Source: Pagrus major
Taxonomy: Eukaryota; Chordata; Actinopteri; Spariformes; Sparidae
DNA length: 64,000 nt
Direction: 5' to 3'
Assembly: GCF_040436345.1 (NCBI RefSeq)
Contig: NC_133230.1
Location: 4,795,297 to 4,859,296, forward strand
The notes beneath the pieces were generated by a model that made no database searches, had not been told where the DNA came from, and saw only the letters and a program-made list of their open reading frames with translations. Below, one piece after another: positions 12,101 to 23,178 of this stretch (position 1 is its first letter; each line of letters begins with the position of its first letter). The position numbers and the translations under genes were made by a program.

Positions 12101-15100
12101 TGGGTGTTTACCAGACAAGGAAGTGTTTCGATGCTTGATATAGACCAGCACCAAATACTGTATCACCATTTGTTTTTTAAAATCTGCGTGCCACAAGTTC
12201 CCCTGAATACTGAATGGTTGTAGCAACTATTCAGGGTGGTCTCTTTGACCCTGAACATTAAAAAAAAGGACGTAAGGTGGCTTTACAAGTGCAAACTAAA
12301 GCTGTTCAGTGGATATCGTCTAAAAAGGAACCATTAACAGGATCGTGTCTGCACACAGAGGCGTACTGCAGTGAGGAAAAGACTGCAAAACAGTAGTTTA
12401 AGTGTCATTCTGAACCACTCGGCTATTCAGGACCACACAGGAAGTAAAAGCAGGAATTGTCCTGACCTCCACTCTCTAAATGTCAATATAAGCTTCTTTC
12501 TCTTTCTAGCCAAATTTCTGTGATAAATCCATGGAAACAATCACACAGTTAAATGTTTCAACAGGGCACGCTTACTCGTGCTGCAATATTTTGTAATCAA
12601 ATAATCCTGCATAACCCAATTTTCAGTGTGATGTCCTAGAACTGATGGTGACTCAGCAGAACAGCTCAAAGAGGAGCAGCAGATATTATTACACTGAGAG
12701 AACATATCCCGACTCTCCTTCAGCTTACTGTAAACATACACCGTCTATATGCTGCTGTTTAACTAAACACAGAAACCTCCGCAGGACAGTGAGCCAAAAA
12801 CAGAACAACAGCAGCAACGTAATGGCATTTTTAAATCCGGGTCTGTCTCATCCACTGCAGGTTTCTGCAGTCATTAGACAGTTCTCGTCCTTTGATCCAA
12901 GCTATTTTATTTCTGACACTATTTTTAACACATTTCTGTGGAAATATCAAACAAAAACTTCAGTAACTAATTTTGTTTGTATAAAAGGGATAGTATGTAA
13001 CATTCATTAAAATCTACTTTTACAGAAATCAATTTTGTTGAGTTGTGTACTCGTTTCCATCAGCTCATGACGGAGCATGAATTTTCATGATTTTTCATTG
13101 CCGTTTGCTGCGTTCTATGTTTGAGAATGAAGACAACACCTCCCATGATCCCACACTACTATATGACATCAGCAGACTTCGACTTTTGTTATTGTTTTGG
13201 TTGAGAGATCCCTCACGGCAGAGTTTAGATACTGTGCTTTTGATAAGAAATTACTATGATTTTGATGTACCGATATTGATAGCTGAGTGTTTTTAAAATC
13301 CGATACAACACATCAGTGGATAGTCGTTTTTAAACGAACACAAAATAAAACAACAACTTTTTTTAAGCAAGTTTTAACTAGCATATTACAGCTGAAAAAA
13401 TGTGTCATTGCTCTCTGGTGGCCAAACTACGTTATGGCTCAATGTATCTAACCCACCTGAAACATCTTTTATATATCTCTGCTGCAACTTCTCTTTACCT
13501 ATGGCCGCAACACACTCATAGATCTACATTGAGTCATATCATCACAATTAAATCTCCCCAAATGTTGATAATCAATAATACACAGGTTTGCAAAATGAAT
13601 TTCAGTGTAAATGGGCAATAAAGTTGTATCGTATCATATCATATCGTATCGTATCGTGATCGTATCACACTTTTTACAGCGATATTTGTTCATCATTTGG
13701 ACAACGCTTTGAGTCTTCTGCAAAGACAAGACATTTTCAGGAAGCTAGCACAAACTGTATATCTGTATTTATACTTTATACTTTATTCTGTATGTCTGTA
13801 CTGACACTGTACATCGTAAATCTTCTGTATATATTGTTATCCAAGTAGTTTTATGGTTTCACACAGCCCTAAGAGGTGATTGGCCACTCTAAATTGGAAA
13901 TAAGAGGAAGTAAAAAACAAATCATAACCAGTTATATCTGGTTAAATCTACAGGCCTTAACAGTCAGCTACTGATATTGCACAAGTTGGGGGCATTAAAT
14001 CTAAGCTAAAGAGTAAAGTATAGGTTGGAATGTGGTAATATAACGAATCTTTTGTTAAACATAAGCTGAGAGCTGCTTTCGCTTCTTAACAGTCATTTTT
14101 GAATGGTTTACATTTCTCAATCATTGAACAATGGATTTACTGCTCACAATCCAGACTGTATATGAAGAAAAATGGTCTCAGTCACAATGGAGGGAGGTGT
14201 AGGTCTATTCTCAGCTTATTATTTATGGAAACTAATTGGTCCGCTGCTGAGGCATAACTCAGAGCTACAATCAGTTTCTTTCTCTCATAAAATATCAATA
14301 TATCAAAACATTTTGTTGGCAAAAACATGGAATACTATCATCTCCTCTTCACGTAGCCCTTCATATTCACTCTCTTACTGCTTTCAGACATCATTTAACA
14401 GCTGCAGATGATGATCTTTTATTTACATCACTGTTGAGATATTCAGCTGTGTAGCAGCAGCGATGCCAACCCTGAATTCCCATGATTGCTTAAAGTCTAA
14501 TTAACCTATCTTATAATTCATGACCAACAAGGAAGGAGACATTTTAACTCGTCGTGTGGAGTAAATGCATCCTTGAGTCTTTGTTGAGCAGTTTCCACAT
14601 CACACCAACTCCTCAGATCTTTTATTCAAGCTTCAACTTCTATTTAAAGACATAAAAGTACTTCAGATTCATCAAAGAAGCAGGAATCATTCGTTTACAG
14701 CAGCTTCACAGCTCAAATGCACCTGTCAACAATCTGCAATCAGTCATCCATTAGGGGTTATAAGTCCTGCCATCTTTAAAGTCATTAAATGATGTAAACA
14801 AAAGAGTTTTGGCTTCAGCTACCAGTCTGTAATGAAGCCCTCAGCGTAGTTCAGACTTTGCTCCGACCTGTTTGTCATGTGCTGGAAGCAAAGGACCCGA
14901 GGAGGACGTCCTGAATTATTTAGTGCCACTCTACTCTTAAAACACACGCGAGCTCACACTGACTATGATGCAAAATAAAAAGAGGATAAAAACAGTGATA
15001 CAGCCTCTTTTTCTGCACTGTAACACTTACAGTGCTCTGACGAAGGCACTGATCAAACTGAAGATGGTACTGATTTGTTTTCTCAACAAAATAAGCATCA

Positions 15101-15700
15101 TACACATGGTTTTAACAGATAAACACCATGTTACACAGGCTAGTACACAATATAAAGACTACTCTTGATCTATAAAGGGTTTTCTGATCTGAAGAAAGAG
15201 GTAAGAGTAGCTGAAAGGTACTGTGTGAGCAAGCACTGATGTCATCCCTCCCGGTGACAGGGAAGCTGCTTGACTCAGAGACGGATGACAAACAGGAAGT
15301 CTTGTGGGGCTCATGGATTGTGTGTCCAGCCGCCTGCTGATAACAAAAACCCCTTGTGAAGCCATTACCTGCCTGTCATGTCTCATGTAATAGTCATAAC
15401 AGAGGTCTGAACCTCAACATCAGACCAGCAACGTTGAACCCGGAGGGGCATCCGAGCCGAACAAAGAGGCGACAATTCAGACAGAGGAATGCAGTGCTGA
15501 AATGGATTAGAAACCCCTCTATTCAAAGTAGAAATCGACATGAAGCAGATGACAGAGTGAAACAAATTGAACAGACGTAACAGGAACAATGGCGCACCGA
15601 TCAGGACTAAGTTAAACACCACAGTCTGGCCCATTCATTCACCTCCCAGCACCTCGTACACACTCACCCGGGTGTACGTGTTCCTCCTAGTCTGTGACAT
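9057..15700 (-). CDS. dctn1: Dynactin subunit 1 (p150Glued), N-terminal exons, partial gene
   Basis: Largest dynactin subunit. It links cytoplasmic dynein to cargo and to microtubule plus ends through an N-terminal CAP-Gly domain. Three coding exons join in phase: 15,668-15,700 (11 codons, beginning [11 protein letters not shown], donor CGG|GTGAGT), 11,569-11,820 (84 codons) and 9,057-9,135 (26 codons plus one base). The predicted N-terminus is 121 residues. A short basic leader and [10 protein letters not shown] segment comes first. The CAP-Gly domain follows, at about residues 32-95, with [34 protein letters not shown] (the GKNDG microtubule/EB1-binding motif at 69-73) and [13 protein letters not shown]. 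The [14 protein letters not shown] linker comes last. These features match vertebrate p150Glued closely. The coiled-coil body is not in the window. Teleosts often carry two dctn1 copies (a and b), and I cannot say which this is. Confidence 0.93.
9136..11568 (-). other. dctn1 intron between CAP-Gly exon and exon 3
   Basis: Intron of about 2.4 kb, donor AATCACAG|GTAACT on the minus strand at 11,564-11,568. I saw no exon and no clear repeat family in it. Confidence 0.75.
11569..11820 (-). CDS. dctn1: dctn1 coding exon 2 (CAP-Gly domain)
   Basis: The acceptor TTTGTCCCACTCAG|ACCACC and the donor CAATCACAG|GTAACT bound exactly 84 codons. The exon encodes the whole CAP-Gly fold, including the GKNDG motif and the conserved hydrophobic and glycine positions ([26 protein letters not shown]). 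A methionine inside the exon (at 11,794-11,796) could serve as a start for a shorter isoform lacking the basic leader. Confidence 0.93.
11894..12085. repeat. Dispersed repeat (GGGGCACTCCAC family)
   Basis: It begins TTTAAAGGGGCACTCCAC and continues through GATGATGTCATCAGGGTAG, CAAAGAAAGCCTGAGTTAC and AACTGGAGGAGTTGAG. This is recognisable as an interspersed teleost repeat, with an inverted partial copy at about 1,040-1,115. Confidence 0.5.
13627..13668. repeat. Simple repeat of GTATC/ATATC units
   Basis: About eight 5-base units of the form GTATC or ATATC in dctn1 intron 1. Confidence 0.75.
15668..15700 (-). CDS. dctn1: dctn1 coding exon 1
   Basis: The exon has eleven codons, [11 protein letters not shown], starting at the ATG complementary to 15,698-15,700 and ending CGG|GTGAGTG. 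It matches the position and basic Ser/Thr/Tyr/Arg character of the first 11 residues of mammalian p150Glued. It joins in phase 0 to the CAP-Gly exon. Confidence 0.85.
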
Positions 15701-16140
15701 GTTTCCCCAAATTGTCTCGTCTGAAGGAGCGTGTTACTGGGGTGAGCGTCAGCCAGACAGAAGGGGGTCTGGGAGAGGGGTGGGGGGGGGTTCGGTGATG
15801 CTGCTGGAGCGTCTCCCTCTTCCTCTCTCTCTCTGTCTCTTTACAGGATCACACCATCCCTCTCCTGATCCTCAGCACAGCCTGAGCTCCCAAAACTCCT
15901 CGTCTCCTCCTCTCTGCTGCTGCCAGAGGAAAGCTGCAGGAGCTTTTGGCCTCTGTCAGAAAGTTTCAGAGGGGCAGACGCTGCCGATCCACCCCTCCGA
16001 TGAATGGACCGGAGGAAAACAGCAGAGCGAGGACAGGAGGAAAAAACGGCCAGGCTCAGTCTGCTGTGAGTGCATCAGCTGAGCGGCAGCACTGCGCTGC
16101 GCTAGTGTCTGTGCTGGCTTCTGCAGGAGGGAGGGAGGTT
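15701..16140 (-). promoter_or_regulatory. dctn1 5' UTR and likely proximal promoter
   Basis: The block is GC- and CpG-richer than its surroundings (for example GCCGATCC, ACCGGAGG, GCGGCAGC, TGCGCTGCGC at 15,980-16,110) and lies directly upstream of the dctn1 ATG. A C-rich tract followed by CAG on the minus strand (about 15,760-15,790) could be an acceptor, so part of this may be intron behind a more distal first exon. A pyrimidine tract ending TTTACAG also sits on the plus strand at 15,820-15,846, but nothing coding follows it. Confidence 0.45.
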
Positions 16141-16279
16141 TAGGCCCAGACTGAGGTGCTGGGTCCTAAAGCCTGCAAATATGCTACTCAAAAGCTTCTC
16201 AGAATAAACTTGACAGTCATTATTCCCATGCAAGTCCTCCTAATTAGGCATGATGGAAAGGTAGAGTAGACAAACATAA

Positions 16280-16570
16280 CGGTTGGCCAATATTAGCCCA
16301 CCACAGATATATCGGTATTAGCACGTCTGTTGTCTGATATGGGCCAATATGGAAACTTATTTTTACAGGACATCATGCAAAAGATGCAGGGTTGTAATTC
16401 ATGATAATAAACTCCCAGTGAAGTTTATTGTTAGACTGTTGAATATCCTGCCTCTGTTATATACAGTATGTGTCTGTCAGAAGTGTTTGATGAACCACAT
16501 TTGAAGGATCATTGTTTATGCATACATTCTGTGTATGAAGCATAATCGGCTGATCGATCGATATTGGCAA
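16280..16570. repeat. Dispersed repeat relic (ATCGG/CCAATA family)
   Basis: Motifs TTGGCCAATATTAGCCCACC, AGATATATCGGTATTAG, TATGGGCCAATATGG and CGGCTGATCGATCGATATTG occur in series. Similar relics lie at about 18,985-19,070 and 52,530-52,620. No coding content. Confidence 0.5.
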
Positions 16571-17035
16571 TTTTTTGCTCCTTTATATCAACATTGGCCC
16601 CCAGTCTCACTCAATGTCCCACCCACAACACTATCCGATTGGTTACACGTCACAAGTAATAGCCTAAACAGAGAGGCGGAGTCACGCCCCTTCCAGTGGG
16701 CCACCATGGGACCTTATTTTAGAAAAAATAAGTCTGGTAATGAGTGGTACCAGACAAATATTGTTGATTTCACACAAGTCAATGGTATTTTACTATCTTT
16801 ACAACAAACTGTGACTTTCTTGACGACCGACATAAAGAATTTGTGTAATTCATGGCACAATTCAAATGGGATCAAAAATGTATTTGTCTCTCCCCATTGA
16901 CTACTACACAATGTTTTTTCCAAAACAAGGTCTCATGGGACACACTGGAAAAGGCGGGATTTGCCTCTCTATAGCCTATCAACACTGAATAATGTGAATC
17001 TGTAAAGTCACTTGTAACTAAAGTTGTTAAATTAA

Positions 17036-17110
17036 TGTGATGCAGTGGAAGTATAAAGTAGCAGAAAATGGAAAGTACCTCAAAATTGTACTTAAGTGCA
17101 CTACTTAAGC
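17036..17110. repeat. Dispersed repeat relic (AAGTATAAAGTAGCAGAAAATGG family)
   Basis: It shares AAGTATAAAGTAGCAGAAA, AAATGG and CCTCAAAATTGTACTTAAG with copies at about 52,750-52,850 and 52,955-52,990. The ACTTAAGTA-rich ends resemble the abundant teleost repeat also seen at 42,626-43,200. Confidence 0.55.
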
Positions 17111-17899
17111 AAATTGTTGTTAGTTACAATCACTGGTTATATTACATTTTGACATTTTTATTTGTGTTTTAGAGGCACTGCAGTCGAGTTCAGTTTCTTT
17201 CTTAAGCCACGGTAAAATCATGACAACTGGGAGGACGGAAATGCAGGCGGTAAGCATTTTGAAAACCAGTCCAACTCAATCTGAAGCCGTTTCATTGTGG
17301 TTGAACACAAAAGGCCCAGGTGATGCTCTGTAATAATGCAGCACACTGTAAGCAAAAGCCAGTAGGTTGCATTAGGGCCCCGCCTGATGCTGTGGCCCAT
17401 CACAGAGCGAGGATTAGCTCTCCTTTATCAGCTTTTATCAGCTAACTGCGTGGCTGGGCCTTTTTTTTAAACTCTCTCTATTTCTGTGTTGTCATCTTTT
17501 TGCAATGGAAGCAAACGCTGCAGGGTTTCTGCGTGAAAGCTTTCAGCTTAGAGGCTGATGAGAGATGTGGTAAGAGTATGCATTTAAGGATCAGAACAAA
17601 AGAAACAGACCATTCAGGAGCAGGGAGATATTTCTCTTTCTATCGAATAAATGCATTTCTCATAATGCTTCATCAACCAAGAGTGGACCAGGACAACAAC
17701 ATGTACTGTCTGGAGGATCTGAAATATCTCTACATATACAGCAGGGACTACAGATTAAGGCAGTATATGTTTTTTTGGCTATAGAGCCTTGATAAAACTC
17801 CGAAAATTGCATTTAAAGTCCGAAAATACAGACTCGGATTTCAGACATGGGAGAGTTACTCACAGTTAAGGGTGTTTAGGGACAAAATCAACCTCTGCA

Positions 17900-18251
17900 G
17901 TCTCTTTGCACCCTTTTATGCAAATGACAAAGGCAGAACCAAAAGTGTGGGGAGGGTGTGTGGGAGAAGAGGGGGAGCCCTTATCTCCCACCAAAGAAAA
18001 AATAACGAGAGAACCAGCAGACGGCCCAAATCAAAGAACTGCTGCCTCCTTACAGAAAATGAGGACAATAGGACAGAAAGAGGCGTCACCAGCTCAGCCA
18101 AGCGCTGCTGCGAGCCTCTTTAGACCGGTGCACACAGGAAGGTTGCAGGAACAGAGGTGACACACAAGGATTTTAGGAGGAACATTACGACCACGGTGCA
18201 CCTCAGCTGGTCTGCAGGTCCAGGAGGAACAAATCGACGTCATTATACAAG
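17900..18251 (+). other. Exon-like block with plus-strand splice donor (possible non-coding RNA first exon)
   Basis: The block is richer in G+C than its neighbours and ends in ATACAAG|GTAAGGATG, a near-perfect donor on the plus strand, opposite to every identified gene. Its open frames overlap in several phases but show no domain or bias that marks a protein. It could be the first exon of an antisense or intergenic RNA, or chance. Confidence 0.2.
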
Positions 18252-19929
18252 GTAAGGATGAGCATGTCTATGTCCTTGAAGCTGGCATTGATTGAAATGA
18301 AGAGGAGAAATATGATTTGAGTTCGTCATGTGTAAAAGAGATTATGTCTTCATAGAGAAGTTGAATAATGGGCTAAAAATGCAAACTGCTGCGTCAGGGC
18401 GCATCAAGGTGTCATCATTATGTCACCAAGGTAAAGAATTCTTAGGTACGTCACAAACGATACTGTTTAATTCAGTCAATGGTTGGTAATTTGTTCATTT
18501 TACGTTAAAAATAATGAAACGTGCTTGATGAAAGCTGTCAGATTGTCTTCAGATTGGTGACTCAATACGACTTGCTGTCAGAAAATCAAATGATTCAGTG
18601 TAGAAAGATGAGTCAGAAACTGATTGAGCAACCGTTCTCTGGCAGATATTTGTTATTTTACCAGATAAATGGTTTAAACTATTGATTAAAATTGGAATCA
18701 ATTCATTTTAAGTTGATTTAAGCATCAGTGGTGTCATTCATTATAAAGATAATGAGGCCAGTGTGACCAAACTTCCTTTGATCCATATTTAAACACCAGA
18801 ACTGATCATTTAAGCCTTTTTTAATCAGTGCGACTTTTACATTTTGGCCATAGGCCTCCAACTATCGATTATTCTTATTATTTTCATGATTGATTGATTT
18901 CTGATGAACTGTTTGGTCTATAAAACACCAGCAAATAGTGAAAAATACCCATCACAAGTTCCAAGAGCTTAAGTTGACACGTTCAAATTTGAGCACGACA
19001 GATATTATTGGCCGATATTGAACTCCAGTATCATTTTATCTGACCAACAGTCCAATATCCAAAGATAATGCAATAATAATGATAATAAGATAAGTTCACG
19101 ATTATTATGCAAACTAAAAGAAGCAAGCAAGAGGCAAATATGACATTTAAATGTCTGGATTCAGAGAATTTAAAGCATCTTTGCATTAAAAAATGGCTTC
19201 AACTATTAAACAATTACCTAAAATGTCCCTGATTTATTTTCTGTTCACTAATTGTAATTGTAGATATTTAATTGTAAGCCTTACATGTAGAGATTTATCA
19301 ATAAACTGGGTTGTAAATCAACTGAAAATGATTTAGAAGATTTTATTTTACATTATCTTACATCAGAATTTGAGGATAGTACTTGAAGCTTTGGGAAACT
19401 TTAATAGACATTTTGTTTTCGCAATGTTTTAACATTTACTTTGTGACTACGAATAATCAATTGCAACAGTAATCAGTAGATTCATTGCTAACAAGAGTGG
19501 ATAACACATTAGCTAATTATATGTTTGGCTTCCTCTTCACTACATGCATGCTAATGATATTCAGCTTAGGTCTCAATGCTACAGTATGCACACAGGAAAA
19601 AATAGGTCATCCATAGAAAACAGGGGCAGAGCCAGTTCACTCCAGTACTTCACTCCAATGTGTGTCAAATTAGCCTGAGAGTGCCCAATTAAACTGCCTG
19701 GTCAAAAAAAATAATCCCTGCAAAATATAAATACATCCTCTATAATGAGAAGCGAGAGCATGTAAGGCTTAAATCTGTCATTTGGTGCCATCTAGTGAGT
19801 TTAAAGCCCAGAGTCCTCTGCTCCAAAGACATCCTACTGCCTTATTGACCTAAAAATGTTATTTATTTAACATAATTACCATTTATTATTCAAAAAAAAA
19901 AAAGCTAAATAATACCAATATTTGCCTGT

Positions 19930-20165
19930 TTTGTCTGGTGGGAGTCATGATAAATCACAGCATGGGTGTGGCTGCAGGCTGACATGACAGTGTCTCCCGT
20001 TAGATTAACCAAATTGGATGAGAAAATTAAGGAAATCAATCTGGATTTGGGATTAATTAATTTAAACCCAGAAGAGAGCCCTTTGATCCCATTAGGGCTG
20101 GATATCTGCATCCAAAAGGCGTCCATTAATCACCAACCACTGCTAATTAAATATCTGTAAAGGTC
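19930..20165. other. Candidate conserved non-coding element
   Basis: The sequence is complex and repeat-free, holding several TAATTA homeodomain cores (GATTAATTAATT, GCTAATTAAAT, CCATAATTAG just beyond) and CATTAATCACC, with no stable coding frame. This composition is typical of developmental enhancers conserved among vertebrates. I cannot test conservation here. Confidence 0.25.
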
Positions 20166-20463
20166 TCGACTCCATAATTAGTCGTTTTTATGTGCAAAGG
20201 TTGTATTTTAAACAGCTGTGACTCACATTAAAATCGTGAAATTTAACGCTGAGGTTTGGTGCTGTCAGCTGTCAGTGGGACACTCCCTGACTGGCTGCTA
20301 GCAAAAGATAGCTGTTAGCCTCGGTTGTCTTTCTCATAAAAAAAACCCTCATAACGCTTTAATTTTATCAAAACACACACATATATGTTGCTATACATGT
20401 GTGCTTGTGTATTTCAATTGTTTCTCACACCGTTCAGATGACATATATGTGCTAAATCTTACC

Positions 20464-20620
20464 TGTTTGTGTCCTAAAGTCCGGCTAGCCCGCTCAGCTT
20501 CGTCCCTGACAGGCTACATCCATCCATGGAGGTCTGACCGGACACATCCGTTTGAGGTGTCCGAGCTGCTGCCTGACCCGGCCCGCCTCACAGACACAGA
20601 GGAGCCCGGTGATTTTCTAA
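20464..20620 (-). other. CpG-rich block with minus-strand donor; possible distal dctn1 first exon
   Basis: This is an island of CpG (TCCGGCTAGCCCGC, GACCCGGCCCGCC) in AT-rich sequence. On the minus strand it ends in GACACAAACAG|GTAAGA at 20,458-20,471, a strong donor. The next gene in that direction is dctn1, whose ATG exon has a plausible acceptor in front of it, so this may be a distal non-coding first exon. The plus-strand reading frame across it (20,401-20,712) shows no family features. Confidence 0.3.
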
Positions 20621-22112
20621 ACACTGTATCACGATATAAAGGTGGTAAATATATTACTGCATTCCCTGGTAAGTTTATGACAGCTTACAGACAAGGTTGT
20701 GTTAATAATTAATTTTTTTTATGTGAGAATTTAGTACATTTAGGGCAGGTCCTCTGATAAATGTCATGTATTTTTCTCCTGATTGGCCTTATTAACTTTT
20801 ACCATATCAAGCACTAGTGTGTGTAAATACATTTTTATTTATTATATAAAAATAATAAAAAGTTAAAGGGTAAGAAAACACAAAACTGAGGTGGGCAGAA
20901 GGGGAAATTCACCAAGATTCACCAAATATTCACCAAAAAAAGACAACAAAAGGAAAAATAAAACTGTATTTTTGTATTTTTGTGTGCATTTGATGTTCTT
21001 ACAGTACTTTATTGTATTTCTATATGAGCAATTCAGCAGCAAAGACAAAATGTTCTTTATTGCCTGCATCAATGGACAATAAAGTTTTTGAATTTGAATG
21101 TACGCACATGTATCCACATTTGTTTTATGTGAGTTTGTGTGTCAGGTTTCAGCAATTGTTTTACATATTTATGTAATATCTTGTTTCATATTTTATACGA
21201 GTATGTTCTGTGTTTCAGTTTATCATCTGGCGGAAAGACAAACTTATCTTTCGCATGGACAATGACATTAAAGTTGAATATCCACAGTTTTATATGAAAC
21301 AGAGATATTCATAAGATCTATAATGAAAAAACGACAACCTGACATCCTCAAAGCTTGTGAGTATCAGTCTGGAACAACAGCGGTAATAGTGATGCATCCT
21401 GTGGGCAAAACAAACCCCAGAGCAGAACCTCAGTATTCCCCTGACCCATTATTATCTGATTCAGTTCCCGGCAGGATCCTCGCCCTGTGGCCACAACCTT
21501 TCTCCTGCTCTTACTCTAATAAAAAAAGAGACTTGTTCTTCCCGTTTGACTGAGCAGTTGCCGGACTGTCTTTGATGCCTCAGGCTGCACAATTTTGGTT
21601 AAGAAAGAGAGGAAATTGCGAAGCTGTAGGGCTCAGTTTCAGAATACTGTACATACAAATCATTCTTAGTGAAGAGAGACTGGAAAATAGATTAGATACC
21701 TGGTCCTGGTATGAACAAATAAGACAACAGGTTATCCAGATTGCTACAGAGACATAAGACACATCGCTGATTTCAGCTTCTGTTTTCTTTCCTCCTCTTT
21801 GACAGAAAACTGAATATTTTTCAGTTGTGGACAAAACAAGACATTTGAGGAAGTCATCTTGGGTTTTTTTTCACCATTTTCTGACATTTTGTAGACCAAA
21901 CAACTGATCGATTAATCAAGAAAGTAATCGACAGATGAATTGACAATGATCATCATTAGTTTTCGCTTTTATGTTGTGACTTTGAGTCTCATGAAAACCG
22001 CTATACAAATAAAATGTATTTTTATTATTATTTTTAGTTGCAACACCGATACTAATCCGGAGCATCGGGGGGTAAAAAGAAGAAATTGTAGGAGCATGGT
22101 CAGATCTATCAA
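20621..22112. other. Non-coding interval between the dctn1 upstream region and nat8
   Basis: AT-rich sequence with short open frames only. Segments such as GCTATACAAATAAAATG at about 22,000-22,020 look like repeat ends. No gene recognised. Confidence 0.5.
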
Positions 22113-22118
22113 TTTATT
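22113..22118 (-). terminator. Possible nat8 polyadenylation signal
   Basis: TTTATT on the plus strand (AATAAA on the minus) lies about 385 bases past the nat8 stop. A second lies at 22,021-22,026, inside probable repeat sequence. Either could serve. Confidence 0.35.
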
Positions 22119-22503
22119 CTTAGTGTCATGTAAAAATGAAACCATTTACAAAATTAAATAATCAAATAACTTTAAAGAAGCTCATCAACACAAACCTTTA
22201 ACAGCATGAACATGGACATTGCAGACATTTCTATCAACTATTTAAAAAAAAGGTGTTGCTGCAAAACACAACTATAATTGATCAATCTGTCCTGTGTGTG
22301 TCTGGAAGAAGAGGAAAACATGCCTGACCTTTTACCTCGAGTGTGTTGAGTAAACAGTTCCTCGTGTTACCTGACCTGTCCTGAGTGTTTTAGTTGCCTT
22401 AACTGCAATGCATGCTGGGTAGACATAAGCATAGAAACTGGGAGAATGGACGGTACTGTCGCCCTGATATGTTACACAGCCTTGTGTTTTAGTTTAAGAA
22501 CAC

Positions 22504-23178
22504 TCAGTCCCTTTTCCCATCTTTCTGTAAATCCAGTCTGTACTCAAACAGTGTAAAGTTTGTGATTTTGGCAATGAGCTCAGGAATGACAAACTCTCTT
22601 ATCTTCTCGTAGCCCATGTGCTCGTACAGCTTCTGAGCGTCCGTCTGCACCACAGAGGTGTACAGGACGACTGCTGGAAATCCCCTTTCTCGAGTAAAAT
22701 CAGCCACTGTCCGACACAGAGCCTTAGCGATGCCCATCCCGCGGTGACTGCGCCGTACTGACATGCGTTTCAGCTCCAAGCACCCAGCTACTTGCTTAGC
22801 AGGCAGACAAGCCACTGAGCCAACCACCTGACCGTCACTTTCAGCCACCCAAAAACACGAGTTCTTCTGCTCCAGGTAGGTCGCACTGATGTTGTTGAGG
22901 TCCTCACTGAGGGAGTGATCGATGTATCTCTTGAACATGTAGACAACTAACTGCCGGGCCCCGGCCAAGAAGAGGGTGATGGCCAGGATGGGCAGCAGGA
23001 AGGACTTGGAGCTGGTCATGAGAGCGCAGAACAAACACATGAGCACCATTTGGGTCAGCGGCTGTTTCAGGAGGTGCATGAAGGACGAAGGGACGTGCTC
23101 ACTCATCCCCAGGGTGAACATGTCCTTCACTGCCTCGGCGTCGTCATCCCGATACTTCCGGATCTGAATGCTGGCCAT
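22504..23178 (-). CDS. nat8: NAT8/camello-type N-acetyltransferase
   Basis: This is a 224-residue GNAT-family acetyltransferase encoded by one uninterrupted coding exon. The NAT8/camello group is ER/Golgi-membrane bound. Members acetylate cysteine S-conjugates or lysines of secretory proteins, using acetyl-CoA. A hydrophobic double span covers residues 42-80 (LTQMVLMCLFCALM, then FLLPILAITLFLAGA), near the N-terminus as in this family. The acetyl-CoA loop (motif A, R/Q-x-x-G-x-G/A) is HRGMGIAK at 145-152. YEHMGYEK near 190 is motif B-like. The start MASIQIRKYRDDD fits family N-termini. On the minus strand an acceptor AAACCCAG|GGCTGAGCC lies 9 bases before the ATG. The human NAT8 genes lie near DCTN1 on 2p13, which agrees with its place here. 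Teleosts have several nat8-like copies, so the exact orthology and substrate are not settled. Confidence 0.88.
   Translation of the reverse strand: MASIQIRKYRDDDAEAVKDMFTLGMSEHVPSSFMHLLKQPLTQMVLMCLFCALMTSSKSFLLPILAITLFLAGARQLVVYMFKRYIDHSLSEDLNNISATYLEQKNSCFWVAESDGQVVGSVACLPAKQVAGCLELKRMSVRRSHRGMGIAKALCRTVADFTRERGFPAVVLYTSVVQTDAQKLYEHMGYEKIREFVIPELIAKITNFTLFEYRLDLQKDGKRD

Larger units (their letters stand above)
11821..15667 (-). other. dctn1 intron 1 (coding numbering)
   Basis: The intron is 3.85 kb. It holds a dispersed repeat at about 11,894-12,085, an ATCGT-type simple repeat at 13,627-13,668, and otherwise unremarkable AT-rich sequence. Open frames here (for example 12,645-13,010) show no family features. 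Confidence 0.7.
16141..19900. other. Non-coding region upstream of dctn1 with repeat relics
   Basis: I see no protein gene. Repeat-like segments include the GGCCAATATT/ATCGGTATTAG-type relic at about 16,280-16,570, the AAGTATAAAGTAGCAGAAAATGG relic at about 17,040-17,110, and a further TTGGCCGATATTGAACTCC relic at about 18,985-19,070. A plus-strand exon-like block at 17,900-18,251 is listed separately. A CTCF-like site lies at 19,786-19,798 (minus strand TCACTAGATGGCA, one mismatch to consensus). Confidence 0.5.

Noticed and set aside
20401-20712. Plus-strand open frame of 103 codons over a CpG-rich block
   Set aside because: It has no recognisable domain. The length is explained by the GC-rich patch, and the splice signal there is on the other strand.
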